In this document: positions 11,300-22,799 of the stretch, piece after piece
How the letters are laid out: each line of letters begins with the position of its first letter
How positions within the stretch are numbered: the stretch's first letter is position 1
From: Culex pipiens pallens
Taxonomy: Eukaryota; Arthropoda; Insecta; Diptera; Culicidae
NCBI RefSeq assembly: GCF_016801865.2
Contig: NC_068937.1
Coordinates: 16,180,595 to 16,244,594 of the forward strand
DNA: 64,000 nucleotides
Direction: 5' to 3'
Notes under the pieces: model-generated
The model's input: only the letters and a program-made list of their open reading frames with translations
The model's database searches: none
Told to the model about the DNA's origin: nothing
Position numbers and translations under genes: made by a program

Positions 11300-13056
11300 G
11301 TGTGCTTTTCTCTTGGTTCTACTTGGACTGCGCGGTGGTGGTTGACCTTTGATCTTCCTGCGAAGAAGAGCAGGCGGGCAGAACCGGTTTTGAGCCCTTG
11401 CGCGGTGCAGTTCTGCTTCAGATGGAGCAAGTTCTTGATTGGTCTCGTAACTTGTTCCAACTTCATTCATTCCTTTTATTGCGCTTCTTGGCACGGAAAA
11501 AAGAACTTCGGACTTATCTAAAACATTTGCTTATAATGTTAATTTTGAAAATAATGTTTTCAAATTGAGAAATAAAAAGGAAAAGTTGTTTTTTCTGGAC
11601 TTTCGAAAACTTTGGGCGAAAACAGACAATGTTGCGTCCTTTTGTAAAGATACCTTAGAATTTAGCCCAAAGTGCTATTGTTGTTTGCAAGCAGTGACAT
11701 AACCAAACGTTTCGGCACCCTTTGCAAACTTCAAACCAGTACAAATTTTCTACCGCATCCTTTTCCGGAGCTCTTCCGGAAAAGATCCGGCAACAAATTT
11801 GTATGGTTTGACGTTTGTCAAACATTTTCATTGAACTGAAATAAAATAAACAATGGGAAAGGTCAGATTTCCAACAGCTGTCATCTTAAAATCTACTGGA
11901 AAGTGTAGAAACTAAATAAATCATGAATCGGCTTCAAGTCTCCAAACAAGACATTTCTAACAAAACGGTAACTAATCCAGCTCTCTAAGCTATTCCAGCT
12001 GACAGAATGCAGCCTCGCCATTTTTAAATGTGACTCCAGAATTTCGTTCAGAAGGCTTTCTAGGGCCAATGAAAAAACTTTAATTTAACCCAAAAAATCA
12101 TAAATCCTCGTCAAAGTGTCGCCACACCCGCTGGTGTTTCCCGATGTAAACAAAGAGCTGTCAAAGCCCTTGCGAAATAATGCAGCCTTAATAACATCAT
12201 GCGTCCACATGATAAACAACTTTTTCGATGTAGAGAAGGCAGATTTCTGATGTAAACAACCCACTTTTGTGGAACCCCATGGCTTAAATGTGTTGATAAA
12301 TTTCCAACTAGAAAGCCTTATGAGAATGCTCGCCAATTTATATTTGAAAATAGTTCTATTCGAAATATATTACCTAACCATAAAAGCGATTTTTATTAAA
12401 ATATTATCTGAACCTTTTCTGAATGTTTTTTTAAGAATGTATTTCAGACACTAGAATTGATTTCATCAAAAATCGACTAAGCCTCATTGCCCGCATTTTG
12501 TTGTATAAACTGCTTTTCAATGTCTTTATAATTTGGATCACTTTTCATACAGGTGCCAGTTGCACATTATTACCCCGTAAACAGTTGAAACAAAAATTCT
12601 TACGCTTTAAAAGAGCTAAAAAGTTGAACTAACAATTGCTATAATGAACTTTTCAATTTACAACTATTTTTTATGATGATTATTGTGCAATTTCGTCACT
12701 AAAGAATGACAAAAAAGTTAGTATTTTCAAATCAGATTTGCAAAAACTTATTCTCTCATGCTCATGCTCAAATCAGATTTGCAAAAACCTTTTTTTTTTT
12801 AATTTCCATGTACATTTCCATAAAAAAGTTTTTTTTATCGCAAAACAAAATTGCGGCAAACCTCTTTTCACTGAAATGTTTTTATTATGGCTTGTTATTA
12901 AAATTTGATTTTTTCAAATAATCCGATTTTTAAACAAATGTGATTCGGTTGCTGTAATGTAATCAGTTGGAAATGTATAAATATCATCCGAATGTAGTAA
13001 AAACAAGCAATTTTGGGAGAATGCATGCAAAATATGTCTTATCTAACTTTTACTGC
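11300..13056. other. Intron 1, proximal part, no gene seen
   Basis: Ordinary intronic sequence. A near-palindrome of TTCCGGAGCTCTTCCGGAAAA type lies at about 11761-11786. No coding signal. Confidence 0.4.
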
Positions 13057-13479
13057 TTCGAATCCCGGACACTGATAAAAGCAGACTCGAAATCTGGACA
13101 CTCGTTTTTGCTTTTAAATCGCACAAATTTGGACTGAAATGTTAGTGAATGGCATTCTTTAGGTCTCAAATAAGCTGTTAATATCAAAGCAAACGATATT
13201 TTATTCAAAAATTTGCTAGAGTTTAACGAAATCAAAACCATAAATTTTTGCTTTGCCTTCCCGGTGCCGCGGACGCTTTTGAAATATTTATGTGAAATGT
13301 TTCACATTTTTGGTAAACTTATATTTTTTTTGTTGGCATTGACTACAGCGTCCAAACAAATTTTAAATGATAGTTGATGTTAGAATTCATCAAATAACAC
13401 AATTTTGACATTTATTATGCGAACTTATATCCAAATTGTTAATGAGGTGTCCGGGTTTTGACGCGTCCGGGAATTCGAA
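13057..13479. mobile_element. Short inverted-repeat element (TTCGAATCCCGGAC ends)
   Basis: TTCGAATCCCGGACAC at 13057 is mirrored by GTCCGGGAATTCGAA ending at 13479, giving termini of about 15 bp with one mismatch region. The interior is AT-rich and non-coding, as in a MITE. No target-site duplication was resolved. Confidence 0.5.
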
Positions 13480-13493
13480 TCATGACGGCATTA

Positions 13494-13562
13494 CAGCACA
13501 AAAAAGGTAATATTACACCGTAAAATTTTACACCTCCCAAGTTTACACAATTTTTTTCAGTG
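13494..13562. mobile_element. Fragment of a TTTACTGTG-type MITE
   Basis: Carries the family signature words GGTAATATTACACC and TTTACACAATTTTTTTCAGTG, the right end of the element seen complete at 14794-15019. The matching left end is not visible. Confidence 0.45.
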
Positions 13563-13886
13563 ATATCATAAAAGGTAAAAAACATACAAAAATGAAAAAG
13601 TGACTAAAAAAATATGAAAAACAACAAATAGGAGAAACATACAAACTTTCTTAAACCTGAACTTTTCGACTGTTCTCGTAATTTTTACAGTTTGCCGCGA
13701 TTCAAATAACATTTTCAGAAACATCTCCAATCGAAAGTTGCTTGCTCACTTTAATATAAGCTATTTATTACTTTGAAATTGTAAACAAAACACCTTATTA
13801 AAGCTTTTATTCATGACCAAAGTTCTGCTAAGCAAATAATAGAAATGGGCCAAGAATGAGTATAAAAGTGATTAAATTACAATTTT

Positions 13887-14690
13887 TGCCTTCCTCACCT
13901 TACTGAGGAAAGGCTATAAAATCACTCGAAAAATGAACTTCTTAATTCGACCTCGTAGACCCACCTTCACGTATACCTATCGACTCAGAATCAAGTTCTG
14001 AGCAAATGTCTGTGTGGATGTGTGTAGGTGGGTGGACAAAAAAATTGTCACTCGATTATCTCCGGACTGGATGAACGGATTTTGACCGTATTGGTCTCAT
14101 TCGATCCGTCTTGGGGTCCCATAGGTCTCTATTTAAAATCAGCAAGTTTAGTTAAGTACTTCAAAAGTTATGCTAAAAAAAACGATTTTGGCGTATGTCC
14201 GGAAGATTGTAAAAAGGGTGGTTTTTGCAAGAAACCCCATCATGTTATACATTTTCAGAAAGGTATTAAAAAGACCTTTCCAATGAGCCCAAAACATTGA
14301 AGATCTGACAACCCTATCATGCGTCCATCATGCGACCCATCGTTAGTTAGATAATTGAAAGACCTTTCAAATGAGCCTAAAACATCAAAGATCTGATAAC
14401 CCTATCGAAAGTTATTGGCACTTAAGTGTTATTTATATACTTTTTGGAGGCCGGATTTGAGATATTGTGATAAAAATATTGTCTGAATCTTCCATGTGAA
14501 CTTTCGTTGGATAGATTTTTTTATCAGACCTTGCCGATGAGCCAGAAAATTGAAGGTATGCGAACCCTATCAAAAGAAATCAGTAATAAAATTGGTTTGT
14601 TAAACATGTTAAGGGAATGTTGCTATTTTTACTGAATGTATTGATTTTATGAATGTGAGGAAGGCACCAACCACCTAAAGGTGGAATAAG
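13887..14690 (+). mobile_element. Dispersed culicine element with CCTTCCTCAC termini
   Basis: Begins TGCCTTCCTCACCTTACTGA and carries GTGAGGAAGGCA at 14655-14666, the reverse complement of its start. I recognise this type of sequence as a very common dispersed repeat in Culex and Aedes. The open frame at 14028-14300 is not conserved as protein in any family I know. It lies between two pieces of the TTTACTGTG MITE family (13494-13562 and 14697-14790). A diverged copy of its first 140 bases lies inverted at 21205-21345. Confidence 0.65.
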
Positions 14691-14793
14691 TATCGTTTTT
14701 AGTGGTAAAATTACACGTTTTTTTTCTGACATAAAAGATGTACCACTTCCCAGATGCAATATTACCATGATTTTTTTTACTGTGTATGTTTCC

Positions 14794-15019
14794 CCTACAC
14801 AGTAAAAAAATGTGTTAAAATTTGAAGGTGTAATTTTGGAAGGTTAAATATTACTTATTTTATCATTTAATTTTTCCTCAATTTATACTGAAATAGTGAC
14901 ATTACACCAGAAAAGTGGTAAAATTACATACTTTCAGAGGAAAAATTGAACATTTTTTCTGACATAAAAGATGTACCCTTCGTAGATGTAATAGAATCAT
15001 GTTTTTTTTACTGTGTAGG
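14794..15019. mobile_element. Complete TTTACTGTG-type MITE, 226 bp
   Basis: Perfect terminal inverted repeats: CCTACACAGTAAAAAAA at 14794 and its complement ending in TTTACTGTGTAGG at 15019. The interior has words such as GGTAAAATTACA and GATGTACC shared with copies at 40874-41078 and 42553-42741. No coding capacity. Confidence 0.75.
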
Positions 15020-15054
15020 TAAGTAATGTTTGGAGTTTATAGAACAGGCAAAAG

Positions 15055-15191
15055 TAATATTACCTTAAAATTTTGTAAAAATGTGAACCTGATGAATATT
15101 ATCCAATTTCTGATGTAAAATTAATCTTTTTTTTTGGACACAAAATCTGTCACCATTTCCTGATGAATATTACCATCACTTTTTTCTGTGA
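15055..15191. mobile_element. Partial MITE with TGATGAATATT words
   Basis: Shares CTGTCACCATTTCCTGATGA and the end TTTTTTCTGTG with 55870-56099, and in reverse complement with 19525-19747. Only one terminus is clear, so it is truncated or nested. Confidence 0.5.
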
Positions 15192-18100
15192 CAAAAACAC
15201 AAAACAAGAGATTAAAATTCTTGAGCATAACAAGCATGATTTTCAAAATTAAAAAAAAAACACAAAATGCTTTATACTTTATAAAAGTTTTGCTACTGTC
15301 AAAAATTGCCTTACTGTTTAATGAATTCACAAAAAAACATAGGCTAAGCGTCTTAAGCTCAAAAGTTGCTAATTTTCATCCACCTTAAAAATTGCATAAA
15401 TAAGTCTTTTTTGAAACACTTGAATGTCAAAAATGGATCCGTTTACCCTGATAATTGCTAGATTTCAAAATTATCCAAAATTATCGGTTTGTTTATCCAA
15501 TCACGACCAGGGCTTCGCTCCGGGGTCAAACACTGGTCAAAGATGGCCACGCGGTAGCCCCTATCGGGAAATTCCTTCTTTGTTCAATGAATCGGTGTGG
15601 GAAAGCTAACTATTGAATCATCAAATACCGATTTGCTTCGGTTGACTGTTATACAAAAGCCTTTTGACCACTGCCGACGTAATTGCCGAGCTGACCGATC
15701 TTCGAGCCACCACGAGATCTGCGGGAATCGAACTTCGGATCGGAAAATTGGGCCCGATTATGTCAGATTTACGCGTGTCACGCGTGCCTAAAGGGGGGCT
15801 TTTGGGCGGAGAAATGCGAGCAAGTGTTGTGGCTCGGTAGTGTGTTTTTGGGTAAATTACGTGTGAAAGATCCGAAAAAAAAATCGAACTCAAAGAAGAG
15901 AAAGGCTGTCTAGCGCCTTTTTTTGGGTTTTGTGTGTGGGAAATTGTGTGATGTTCCAGAAAAATAAAATCGCGAACAAAAAGTGACCGGAAAAGACGAT
16001 CTTGAGCGATGGTCACTATTGTTGCGTAATTGACGGTGACAGGTGCGTTTGTGTTCGATTTTGGCTTTTTCAACATGTTATGTCAGATCCAGTTGATTAT
16101 TTCTAGAATTTAGTTTGAAACAATTGTCTTTTAATTTGCATCCAAAAATTAAGGTAAATTACTTCTACCGTTCACCTCAGTTCCGGTAATGCTTTCAGCA
16201 TTGAACTTCATTACAACACATCGCCTGATGCAAAAATAACCTAATTCTTCCCCGTGCGCAGAGTGAGCTAATTTCCGAAGGTTCGACCGAAATTAGGCGT
16301 TTTTGTTACTGTCGAAAATTAGTTCATTTGCAATTGAGGCGAAAATCACATCAATTCGATGCAATCGTAAAAAAAAGTGTTGAGGTTAGGTTAAATTCAA
16401 GGTTATGAATCGGTTTAATGTTCTTTCACGGAAAATCGACAATTAACTCATCACCTTGCCGCGATTGAAGATTACAGGTTTTACCTGACCATTTCTACAC
16501 CTCACCTCTTCCAGAATCTTAAATCTTACCTTCGTGCATCAATTTCGTGTAGCTGACCAGATGTGCTTCTCTCAAGTACAAATACACACTCGGGATGAGG
16601 TTGCACAACCACAACCAAGCGCGCTATAATTAGAAGTTCTTTACCGGAGTTGAAGAAGAAAAAGCAAGAAGAAGGAAGCATCCATGAACCCCTCAACGAA
16701 ACCCGCTAGAAATCATTAAAAAGCTCAACTCGTATGTAGATTGAGGGAAGCAGAAGCGCACTCGAACTTGACTTTAACTTGACTGGCTCAGACTCCCGAG
16801 ACGGTCCGGATCATCTGCGCTTCTTAATCTTCTTCTTTTTTGTGAAGTTGAAGTTCTGTTGCGTCAAACCGATGTGTCGGGGGAGAGGAGAAAAACTCCC
16901 CTTTAAAGGCGCACACAATGATTCAGCGGTTTTCTTTTCTTAGCTTGAACAGTGGAGTTGGTTGTTGTTCTGGAAAGCCACAAAACAAAAAAAAACCTAA
17001 CGAATCTTGCACGGTGATGTGATGAATGGTCGGCAAGTTCAAGCTGGAATGACTAATAAACTGTGGTCCGGCTTTCTTTTTTTGTCTGGTTCGTTCTTAA
17101 CTTTGTTGTTTTTCAGAAGTACTTGTTCCAACACTTTTTGTTGGTTTTTATCTCATCTTTTATGAGGGTTTTCCTGCCTTTATAAAGACCTTGGAACGAA
17201 GCAACAGAGTTGCATAAGACAGAAAGACAATTAAGAGTTGAAATTCTGAAAAAATGCATTGACATAATTGCGTTTAATTAATTCTTAAAACTAATACCTC
17301 CTGAAGTGGAGATACTCTGGAATGACATTTATCAAGCAACCCCGTAAAAAATAATCTGGAATGTCGGCTCGACACGCACCGAAATCATCGGTCGAATCAT
17401 CATAATATTATGCTGAATGCTTCCTTCAAAGTGACAGCTGTTTGTTTACCACGCCAAAAGTGTGCACGCTGACACTGAAAGACTCATTTATGGGTTAAAA
17501 AGTAAAATTTGTTCGTTGGGAAATCTATGAACGTCCCCCAAAACCAAATCCCAATCGGAACCGCACAAATTCCTCAGCTAATAACTCCGCCACACCGCAG
17601 GAAGTCCCAAACAAGGTCAAGTTCGAACATCTTGATATACCCATGAACGATCGCAAAACCGTCAATCAGCAGTGCCGCCGCCCCTCCGGGGCCACCAGTC
17701 ATTAATAGACCCTCATAAAAAAAATACCCAACTTCCATCGATGGCCCAATAAAACGGTCATTTCGACAGCGCAGGGGGGCGCCCCGAAAAATTATCTTCC
17801 GGATGTCATTTGTAAATCCCGGGCCGAGCTCGCTTATCCCAATAATTATGCGTATTTCCGGCCGAAAACCCGGTGAGTCCCCATTTCATTAATGGAGCGG
17901 CGGGAGAGGTAGCGTTTTCTTGTTGTTGTTGTTGTTGTTGTTTTTGTGGTTACTGCTGTCAGTTTGAATCGAGCCCTGCCAGCGTGATGTCCAGGGCACA
18001 GAAACAAAAGGTTCGAGATGGGACGAGCACAGAAAAGGGAGCACAAAGAAAGGGGGATAAACACGGAGAGGAAAATAGTTTTATAAACCCGATTTCATAT

Positions 18101-18350
18101 CACCAAGAGGTGAAAGAGACTCTTTCCTACAAAATGATGAAGTAAATACAACATAAAAATTAGTGAAACTATTTTTTCAAGAACAGAATGTTACTACACA
18201 GTGAGAATTTTTGCTTGGCTTTGGTTGCAAGATGATTATAAATAATCGAGAAAAAAAACATATTGGATTCATATTATTAGAAAAATATGAAGGGCACTTA
18301 GTCTTTAATGCTAGTCTATGATAAACTTGAAAAAATATGTATCGGTAGCG
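15192..18350. other. Intron 1 unique stretch, possible regulatory DNA
   Basis: The least repetitive part of intron 1, with near-balanced composition at 15480-16050 and 16480-17900. It contains a TTG microsatellite at about 17922-17943. No open frame shows a domain or plausible splice-bounded exon. Its retention of complex sequence in a repeat-filled intron makes it a candidate for enhancers, which is inference. Confidence 0.35.
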
Positions 18351-18359
18351 CACTTTGTC

Positions 18360-18600
18360 GATCTACGACAATAAGCTACACCCACAGTTGGGCAGCGCCA
18401 TCCGAGAGAATAAAGAGCACGATCTGGTAGTATAAAGGTACTGTGAACGGACATAGAGGATAAATCTCGTGATTGACGAGTGCGTTATTCTCATGGTTTC
18501 ATTTTCAAAACAGTTCATCAACCAAAATAGAGACTCGAACCCAATCCTTTTGACATATCGAACCGCGTCTTTGCTGTATCGGCTACCTAAGTTCGTTCAT
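18360..18600 (-). mobile_element. Possible tRNA-derived SINE
   Basis: On the minus strand TAGCCGATACAGC (18585 down to 18573) resembles a pol III A box, and GGGTTCGAGTCTC (18542 down to 18530) is a near-perfect B box, spaced about as in a tRNA. tRNA-derived SINEs are known in Culex. Ends and target-site duplication were not resolved, so the limits are approximate. Confidence 0.45.
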
Positions 18601-19524
18601 TTGGCAATTTAAGCCACTCAATGAGCGGTTTCAATGGACAAATGAACACAATTTCGTGTGGGTTCTCCCGGGAGAGGTTTATTATTTCATTTAATTTTGG
18701 TAGAGCTATTCTCTCGGCTTTCTACTGTGGGTGCAGAAGATACACTTTCACGCACAGCGTAAATGTGCTGGGGTTTAAGCTTCGACTTGACGACTTGTCG
18801 ACCTCTCGAGCGAGAACGAGCCGGGATTTCGAATTTGATGCTCAGTATATAATTTTGTATAAAACCAAAAATTTAATGAGAAAAAAATATAGTAAAAATA
18901 AGGCGTAAAACATTATTATTGCTGTATCTCTGGAAATCAATTTTGAAAAAGCTTCAAATTTTGGGCACAAGCAGTTAATGGCGCAAGCTTTCGAATGGCT
19001 TGACTTTTTTTTGAAATTGAATTCTTCAAAATTGAAGGTGTTATCTGTAAAATAGTAAAAAAAATATTGATAGAACTTGATTTTTTTTTTTCGACATTTG
19101 AGATTCTTTAATAGCCCAATCAAAATGTTCTATGAGGTTTTCATCTTTGGAATTTTTTAAAAGGTTCAATAAACAAAATTTACCGCTTTAGGTAAGAAGT
19201 ACACCAAAAAAGCAAAAAATAAAAATAAGTATTTGCTGGACCCTTTTTTTCAAAACAAAAAACTCCAAATGTTTTCCAAAAAAGTATTGGTAAAAGAGGT
19301 TCGGAAGTTCTAAATAACGTTTGAATTTGATTGATGCAAACGTTCTCCAGGGCGGGGCTTGTCGCTTAAAGCTGAGGTACTGAGTGAGAAAATACGACAA
19401 AAAAAAACATATGTATAAGATTCGATTATCCGAAATTCTTCGGATCATTGAAACTTCAGGTAGTCGAAGCTTCGACATGAACAAAAGGCTGGACAGCACA
19501 TGAAAATATTTTTTTTTAATTTCG

Positions 19525-19747
19525 CAGAAAAAAATTATGGTAATATTCATCAGGAAATGGTGACAGATTTTGTGGCAAAATAAATGATAAATTTTACCCC
19601 AGAAAATGATGAATTTTCATCAGTTTGTGATGAATATTCATCAGGTTCACATTTTAACACATTTTTTATGTAATATTACACAAATAAAGAGGTAATATTC
19701 AACCTACCAAATTTTCAACATTCCGAAATTCAACTTTTTTTTCTGTG
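19525..19747. mobile_element. MITE with CAGAAAAAAA termini
   Basis: Left CAGAAAAAAA and right TTTTTTTTCTG ends with interior words TGATGAATATTCATCAGG and GGTAATATTCAACC. The same family occurs at 55870-56099 in reverse orientation and in part at 15055-15191 and 41142-41300. Confidence 0.65.
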
Positions 19748-19765
19748 TTTCTATCAAGCAACTTC

Positions 19766-20457
19766 AAGGGGTTACATACATGTAGAAAATCACAAAATTT
19801 CATGTAACAGAAAATTGATTGAATCCACTAAAAAGATGATTTTCAATCACTCCTGAAAGTTTCATGAAGATATTACATGATTAATCTGAGTTATAGACGA
19901 TTTTAAGCTCAACATTGTGCCGTGCGCAAAGCGAACTGTCAAACTTCCAGAGCGTTTAGTTGATTTACGGGTGCCACGATATCTCGAGATGGGATGGACC
20001 AAATTGGCTGAAATTTGAGGTGAAGACTCTCAAGACATATCCCGTGTGCATGACGAAGCCTGATTTTAAAATTTTGCTTTTTTTAAAAAAAATCAAAAAC
20101 TGACAATTTTTTATATGAAAAACATAAAAATATTTTTATCTTTTTTTTTTTTAATTAGTTTTTTTGAAAATCGACCTTCGTCATGCACACAGGACCGGTT
20201 TAACGAGTCTACACCAACATGTTGAGCCGATTTGGTCAAGGCAGTGTTAAGATATAGTGGTACCCGTTTTTTTTTTAATCTGCTAACTTCAAATAGCTAT
20301 ATCTCGGCAAAGATACAACCAAATGACTTCAAATTTGTTTTGATAATAGATGAAAATGTATATGTTAATGCCCTGATAACAGATTTTAAATAAAATGAGG
20401 TATGTGCTCACACCAACTTCTGACTTTTTTTTATCGATAGTAAAATGTAACCCCTTA
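19766..20457. mobile_element. Element with AAGGGGTTACAT termini, 692 bp
   Basis: AAGGGGTTACATACATGTAG at the left is mirrored by ATGTAACCCCTTA at the right. The inner part has GACCTTCGTCATGC and ACGAAGCCTGA words that are also partly inverted (near 20055 and 20180). I recognise the terminus as a common mosquito repeat. Non-coding. Confidence 0.6.
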
Positions 20458-20544
20458 GTTGATGTCGTCATGACGTGGCAAAAAATAAAGATAAGAATCA
20501 AAAACCTTTTTATTCAATAAAAATGTGGTGACATTTGCATTATC

Positions 20545-21204
20545 ACTAGGATTAGTGAATTTTCACGATTTCGCGGACAGCGTGAAGTTCGTGAAATTTG
20601 AAGTTTTCCGTGAAATCCCGTGAAATTTATCAATTTTCTTAATTCAATTCTTTAAAATTAAACCTTATTATTTTTTTAATAAATTAGACTCTTTAAGTGA
20701 ATTTTTTATATTTTCAATTGAAAAGCGTGATATGAACCATCAAGGTACCATATGGAAGATAACACTAATCATTAGATTCCAATTATTCTCTTACAAAAAA
20801 GGCCAATTTTAGCTTTTTCAACCAAAACTTGTTTAAATTGACCTAACAAGTATAAAGGGGTAAATTTTTGAAAAGTTGCACAGATTTGCTCTGATTTTGA
20901 ATAAAATTGTGAAGTGTTCGTTACTGGTTAAATTAGTTTTGCCTATTGATTTTTAATTTACTTTTTGTAAAGTGAGATGAAAACCTTAAAAAATCTGCTT
21001 ATATTATGATATAAAAAAATATATGAGCCCAACCATAAACCAGAAAACGTTTTATGAAATTAGGAAATGATTTTTTAATATTTTAATGATGATCTTTAAT
21101 TGAAGAATTACGTAAAATGAAGCACAAAATGTAGTTTCTGTGATTGGAGTTTTTTTTAAATTATTTTGAAATTTTTCACGTTCCGCGAATTTCCCTGAAT
21201 TTTG
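20545..21204. mobile_element. Element beginning CTAGGATTAGTGAA...CGCGGACAGCG
   Basis: The left part (20545-20630) reads GATTTCGCGGACAGCGTGAA followed by repeated GTGAAAT words. The right part (about 21175-21204) reads CACGTTCCGCGAATTTCCCTG, a rough inverted counterpart. A second copy of the left end is at 45709-45795. The family is a probable non-autonomous DNA element; the class is unknown. Confidence 0.5.
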
Positions 21205-21205
21205 G

Positions 21206-21236
<31 letters not shown>

Positions 21237-21345
21237 TTTGTTTAGTTTTGGATTCTGAGTCTATAAATATACAAGAATGTGTGTCTCTGAGCTCTCAATA
21301 AAAAGTTCATTTTTAGAGCAGGATTATAGCCTTACAAAAAGCGAT
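21205..21345 (-). repeat. CA microsatellite inside a diverged copy of the 13.9-kb element
   Basis: 21212-21236 is a run of CA dinucleotides. Read on the minus strand, the sequence from 21345 to 21205 follows the start of the 13887 element (AAGGCTATAA, AAAATGAACTT, GACTCAGAATC, then GTGTG), so the microsatellite appears to have grown from that element's own GTGTG stretch. Confidence 0.6.
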
Positions 21346-22440
21346 AACTAATTGGATCAATATCAAACTTTTCGATTTTCATTGTATTGTTATCAACAAA
21401 TTATGCTCAATTTTTTAAACTTTACATGACAAACTCTCCACCCCTTTGGTGTGACATAACTCAGCCCTCCGAGCGCTAAAGTGGCTCCCAATTTCCCCGA
21501 CCACTTTTTTAAGGGTGGTCCAAAAGAGCGTACTGTAATTAGTCAAATTAACCAATGCTGCTGCCGCAGCACCCTAAAAAGGGCCAATTAGGTGTGGTTG
21601 TTGGTGAGCACTTTAACCTCACCCAAAAAAAAAAACAAAAGTGGGCCCACTAAAAAGGTTTGAATTGTTGCTGCTGACATAATCCACTTTCGAGGAAGGG
21701 TGCAGTGACAAATGATTCGTGTTGCACTTTTAGGGCTAAAGGAGAGGGGCGCGTCCATAAAACATGTAACGTCAAGGCTAAATCTCGTTTAAGAGTGTTG
21801 AAAATAAAACTAAACTCAGACACGAAAGATGGCTAATTTCGATACGGTTTGTTAGCGCGTTGCAAAATTAATTTTCAAGGTTTTTTTGTTTCAGCTGCGT
21901 TGTTTTGATCGCCCCCTTAAAGCGTTTGAAGAAATGGCCACTCTGGGGCAAACGACAATTGAAGCGTGACGCCAAGTGTCACTTCTTTAGCGCTGCTGGC
22001 AACACTGGCTAATTTTACGACGCAATTTTAAATGGCGAGAGCCACACAAAAAAAGACTCTTAAAAGTGTCTGAAATCGATTGCAGCCCCCCCTAAAGTCT
22101 TAGTCAAGGTCGTTTTATGGCCGCGCAGACACAGTGAGTCCAATCAGCAATTAGTGGGTCTTTTAGTAGCTTTTACTAAAGCCGCCCTTTTCGGTGTGTT
22201 CCGAATGGATTAGTGTTTTCTGACGTCGTAAAGTGACACCCCGTAGGTGAAACCCCTTAAAAAAAAAGGTCGCTGGAATGATCGGATTTGCTTGGAAAGG
22301 GATTAGATAAGAATTAGTAGCAGCATTCACAGCGAGGTACACAACTTTCACCCTTGGCTTACATAGCGGATTAGCTAATGTGATTAAGGAGCCTTTTTTC
22401 GCACGTGGGCATTTTTAAAGGGGCTTTTTTTAATGTTCAA
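21346..22440. other. Intron 1 unique stretch, no gene seen
   Basis: Mixed-composition sequence (21440-22400) with no repeat and no supported exon. Confidence 0.35.
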
Positions 22441-22449
22441 AGCAAATAA

Positions 22450-22687
22450 TGTAAAATTACATGCATTTTTATGGGAAAAGTCATCCGAATTCCATGTATA
22501 ATTTATGATTTACCTATTTTTCTATAATTGAAAGCTCTACAACAAACAATTCGTTTTTTTTCTATAATTGAAAGCTCTACAACAAACATGTAAAATTACA
22601 TGCATTTTTATGGGAAAAATCATCAGAATTCCATGTATTATTTATTATTTACGTATTTTTTCTATAATTGAAAGCTCTACAACAAAC
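22450..22687 (+). repeat. 139-bp tandem duplication next to the recursive splice site
   Basis: GTAAAATTACATGCATTTTT occurs at 22451 and 22590, and TCTATAATTGAAAGCTCTAC occurs at 22521, 22561 and 22661. The third copy ends about 30 bases before the recursive splice AG at 22711. Confidence 0.85.
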
Positions 22688-22689
22688 TG

Positions 22690-22717
22690 TTTTTTTCTTC
22701 TCCCATTACAGGTAAGG
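22690..22717 (+). promoter_or_regulatory. cen: Recursive splice (ratchet) site in cen intron 1
   Basis: A strong polypyrimidine tract (TTTTTTTCTTCTCCCATTACAG, AG at 22710-22711) is joined directly to GTAAGG. This is the juxtaposed 3'/5' splice site known from Drosophila introns longer than about 10 kb, where it allows stepwise removal and leaves no exon in the mRNA. It divides the 37.5-kb intron into steps of 11.4 kb and 26.1 kb. Orientation matches the gene. Confidence 0.72.
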
Positions 22718-22799
22718 CATTTTTCTGCACGATCTATCGCTGCCATATTTCCATCCCCCAAACCACAACAATTGAAAAACTGCTTTGCATATTCCACAT

